Made by a program: the position numbers and the translations under genes. The notes under the pieces were generated by a model. The model was not told where the DNA came from, ran no database searches, and saw nothing but the letters and a program-made list of their open reading frames with translations. This document shows, piece by piece, positions 6,438 to 7,468 of a stretch of DNA of 7,468 bases (its first letter is position 1; every line of letters starts with the position of its first letter). The DNA is from a bacterium. Lineage in GTDB: Bacteria; Blakebacterota; Blakebacteria; Blakebacterales; Blakebacteraceae. The stretch covers positions 1 through 7,468 of the forward strand of contig JALGWK010000118.1 of the NCBI GenBank assembly GCA_025774205.1. The letters are read 5' to 3'.

Positions 6438-6835
6438 GATTCCCTTTATAGGCCTGCTGCTCGCGCTTCTCTGCGTCTGGCTGACCGGAATCTATCCGGG
6501 GGGGATCATCGTCCCGAGTTACCTGGTCCTCTTCCTTAGCGAACCGGAGCGGATCGTCGGGACGCTTATCGCGGCCCTGCTGACCTTCCTCGTATACCGG
6601 TTCGCCTCCCGCTACCTGATCCTCTTCGGCAAGCGGAGGTTCGTGTTTCTCCTCCTGGTCGGCGGTGCTTCCCGGCATCTTCCCCGGCACCATGGAGTTC
6701 CAGGTCATCGGCTGGGTTATACCGGGATTGATCGCCAGCCATATGGAGCGCCAGGGGATCACCGTCACGAGCGCCGCGCTGGTGACGGTCACGGTGCTCC
6801 TTCATTTCCTCGGTCGTCTCCTGGCCCTCCTCTGA
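6415..6835 (+). pseudogene. pgsC: Poly-gamma-glutamate synthase membrane subunit PgsC/CapC, frameshifted
   Basis: PgsC is the small multi-helix membrane partner of PgsB. The first part reads in one frame to about base 6663: GYEIPFIGLLLALL, LTGIYPGGIIVPSYLVLFL, GTLIAALLTFLVYRFASRYLILFGKRRFVFLLLVGG. The conserved remainder is in the +1 frame from 6665: VLPGIFPGTMEFQVIGWVIPGLIAS, then HMERQGITVTSAALVTVTVL, ending at TGA 6833-6835. Skipping one base restores 139 residues, against 149 as I recall for Bacillus PgsC. The shortage is mainly about 8 residues between RRRF and EFQVIG, in the third helix. This suggests loss of about 23 bp rather than a simple one-base slip. Unshifted, the first frame runs on as nonsense to 7110. 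ATG 6415 overlaps pgsB by 23 nt; GTG 6427, with GGAG 6 nt upstream, is an alternative start. It could also be an assembly error. Confidence 0.82.
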
Positions 6836-6838
6836 GTC

Positions 6839-7468
6839 ATGCTTCGTCAGCGTATCGACAGGCGACTGAAACACACCATCATCCTGGCCGGACTCGTGAG
6901 CCTGGGGGCGTGGTCCGCGGCGCTGGTCTTCGCGCCCCGGCGATCGATGGAGTGGACGGAGGAAATGCTCTCCGCCGCCCGGACGATGACAGAGGCGGTC
7001 GCCGTCATCGGGGCCGAGCGGGCCGATCGGATACCTGCCGCCGATCCCAACGCCACGGGCCTCATCGGACCGGAATACGGCGACCTCCATACCTCGCTCG
7101 GAGACCTTGAGGCGAAACGGACCACCACCGGTCCCGACCTGGCTGCCCTGCTGGTGCACCTGCTGCGATCGGCCGGGGTTGAGGAGGGTGACACGATCGC
7201 GGTCGGCTGCTCGGCCTCCTTCCCCGCGCTCATGATCGCGGTCGTAGCTGCGGCAGAGGCCATGCGAGTCGTGCCCGTCGTGATCATCTCCCTGGGAGCT
7301 TCCTCGTGGGGAGCGACCGACAGCGATTTCAATCTGCTCGACATCCATGAACTCCTGGTCGATGAGGGGGTGATCGATACCCTGCCGGTCGCGGTCTCGC
7401 TCGGCGGGAACCGGGATACCGGAAGTGATTTCGAACCTGAAGTCCGCCAGCGGCTTATCGGGCAGGTC
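6839..7468 (+). CDS. pgsW: Poly-gamma-glutamate system protein (PgsW-like), 3'-truncated by window edge
   Basis: The frame is open from ATG 6839 through the last base, giving 210 codons without a stop; about half the expected protein is present. A basic N-terminus (MLRQRIDRRLKH) is followed by one membrane helix at about residues 13-31, then an extracytoplasmic or membrane-surface domain. The segment 'GDTIAVGCSASFPALMIAVVAAAEAMRV' (given as GDTIAVG, SASFPAL, AAAEAMRV) and the following VVIISLGASSWGATDSDFNLLDIHE region recall the uncharacterised 'poly-gamma-glutamate system protein' family found next to pgsB/pgsC. I recognise this from memory, not from a search. It starts 3 nt after the pgsC stop, so it is probably coupled to pgsC, and it is uninterrupted despite the pgsC lesion. 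Its biochemical role is unknown; a part in polymer export or anchoring is inferred from context only. Confidence 0.8.
   Translation, partial: MLRQRIDRRLKHTIILAGLVSLGAWSAALVFAPRRSMEWTEEMLSAARTMTEAVAVIGAERADRIPAADPNATGLIGPEYGDLHTSLGDLEAKRTTTGPDLAALLVHLLRSAGVEEGDTIAVGCSASFPALMIAVVAAAEAMRVVPVVIISLGASSWGATDSDFNLLDIHELLVDEGVIDTLPVAVSLGGNRDTGSDFEPEVRQRLIGQV

Noticed and set aside
6664-7110. Continuation of the first pgsC frame past the shift to a stop at 7110
   Set aside because: The residues become Arg/His/Gly-rich with no membrane helices, and they overlap the conserved remainder of pgsC and the PgsW-like gene in another frame.

Overview
The window is GC-rich bacterial DNA with tightly packed genes. 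It uses GTG as well as ATG starts, a clear Shine-Dalgarno site where it matters, and TGA as an ordinary stop. No rRNA, tRNA, IS element or CRISPR array is visible. The lineage cannot be fixed from sequence alone. High GC, secreted C69/M28 peptidases and signal peptides ending in Ala-Gln would fit a Gemmatimonadota- or FCB-like environmental bacterium, but this is a weak inference.

Layout: (1) 1-1320 (+) is the 3' part of a C69-family dipeptidase whose N-terminus lies upstream of the window. After its TGA the same frame stays open for 34 codons and encodes a membrane helix (1321-1425). (2) 1476-2621 (-) is a membrane-anchored serine hydrolase of the beta-lactamase/S12 type, convergent with gene 1. 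(3) 2622-2730 is a short divergent promoter region. (4) From 2731 to the window end runs one compact (+) operon: a secreted M28 metallopeptidase with a PA domain, a secreted DUF4350-like protein, PgsB (poly-gamma-glutamate synthase ligase subunit), a frame-disrupted PgsC, and the first 210 codons of a PgsW-like poly-gamma-glutamate system protein. Junctions are 3-nt gaps, an ATGA overlap and a 23-nt overlap.

Working model: PgsB/PgsC make and extrude poly-gamma-glutamate (PGA) at the membrane, and the PgsW-like protein is an uncharacterised partner. The M28 peptidase and the DUF4350 protein, cotranscribed and exported, would trim, release or anchor the polymer. The M28 clan contains gamma-glutamyl carboxypeptidases (the folate hydrolase/GCPII branch), so an M28 enzyme inside a pgs operon is the most attractive lead. 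PgsA/CapA and CapD are not in the window; they may lie downstream or be absent.

Two reading-frame anomalies deserve raw-read checks. One is the TGA that separates the C69 peptidase from an in-frame C-terminal membrane anchor, with a hairpin 9 nt downstream. The other is a +1 frameshift in pgsC, together with about eight residues missing from its third membrane helix.
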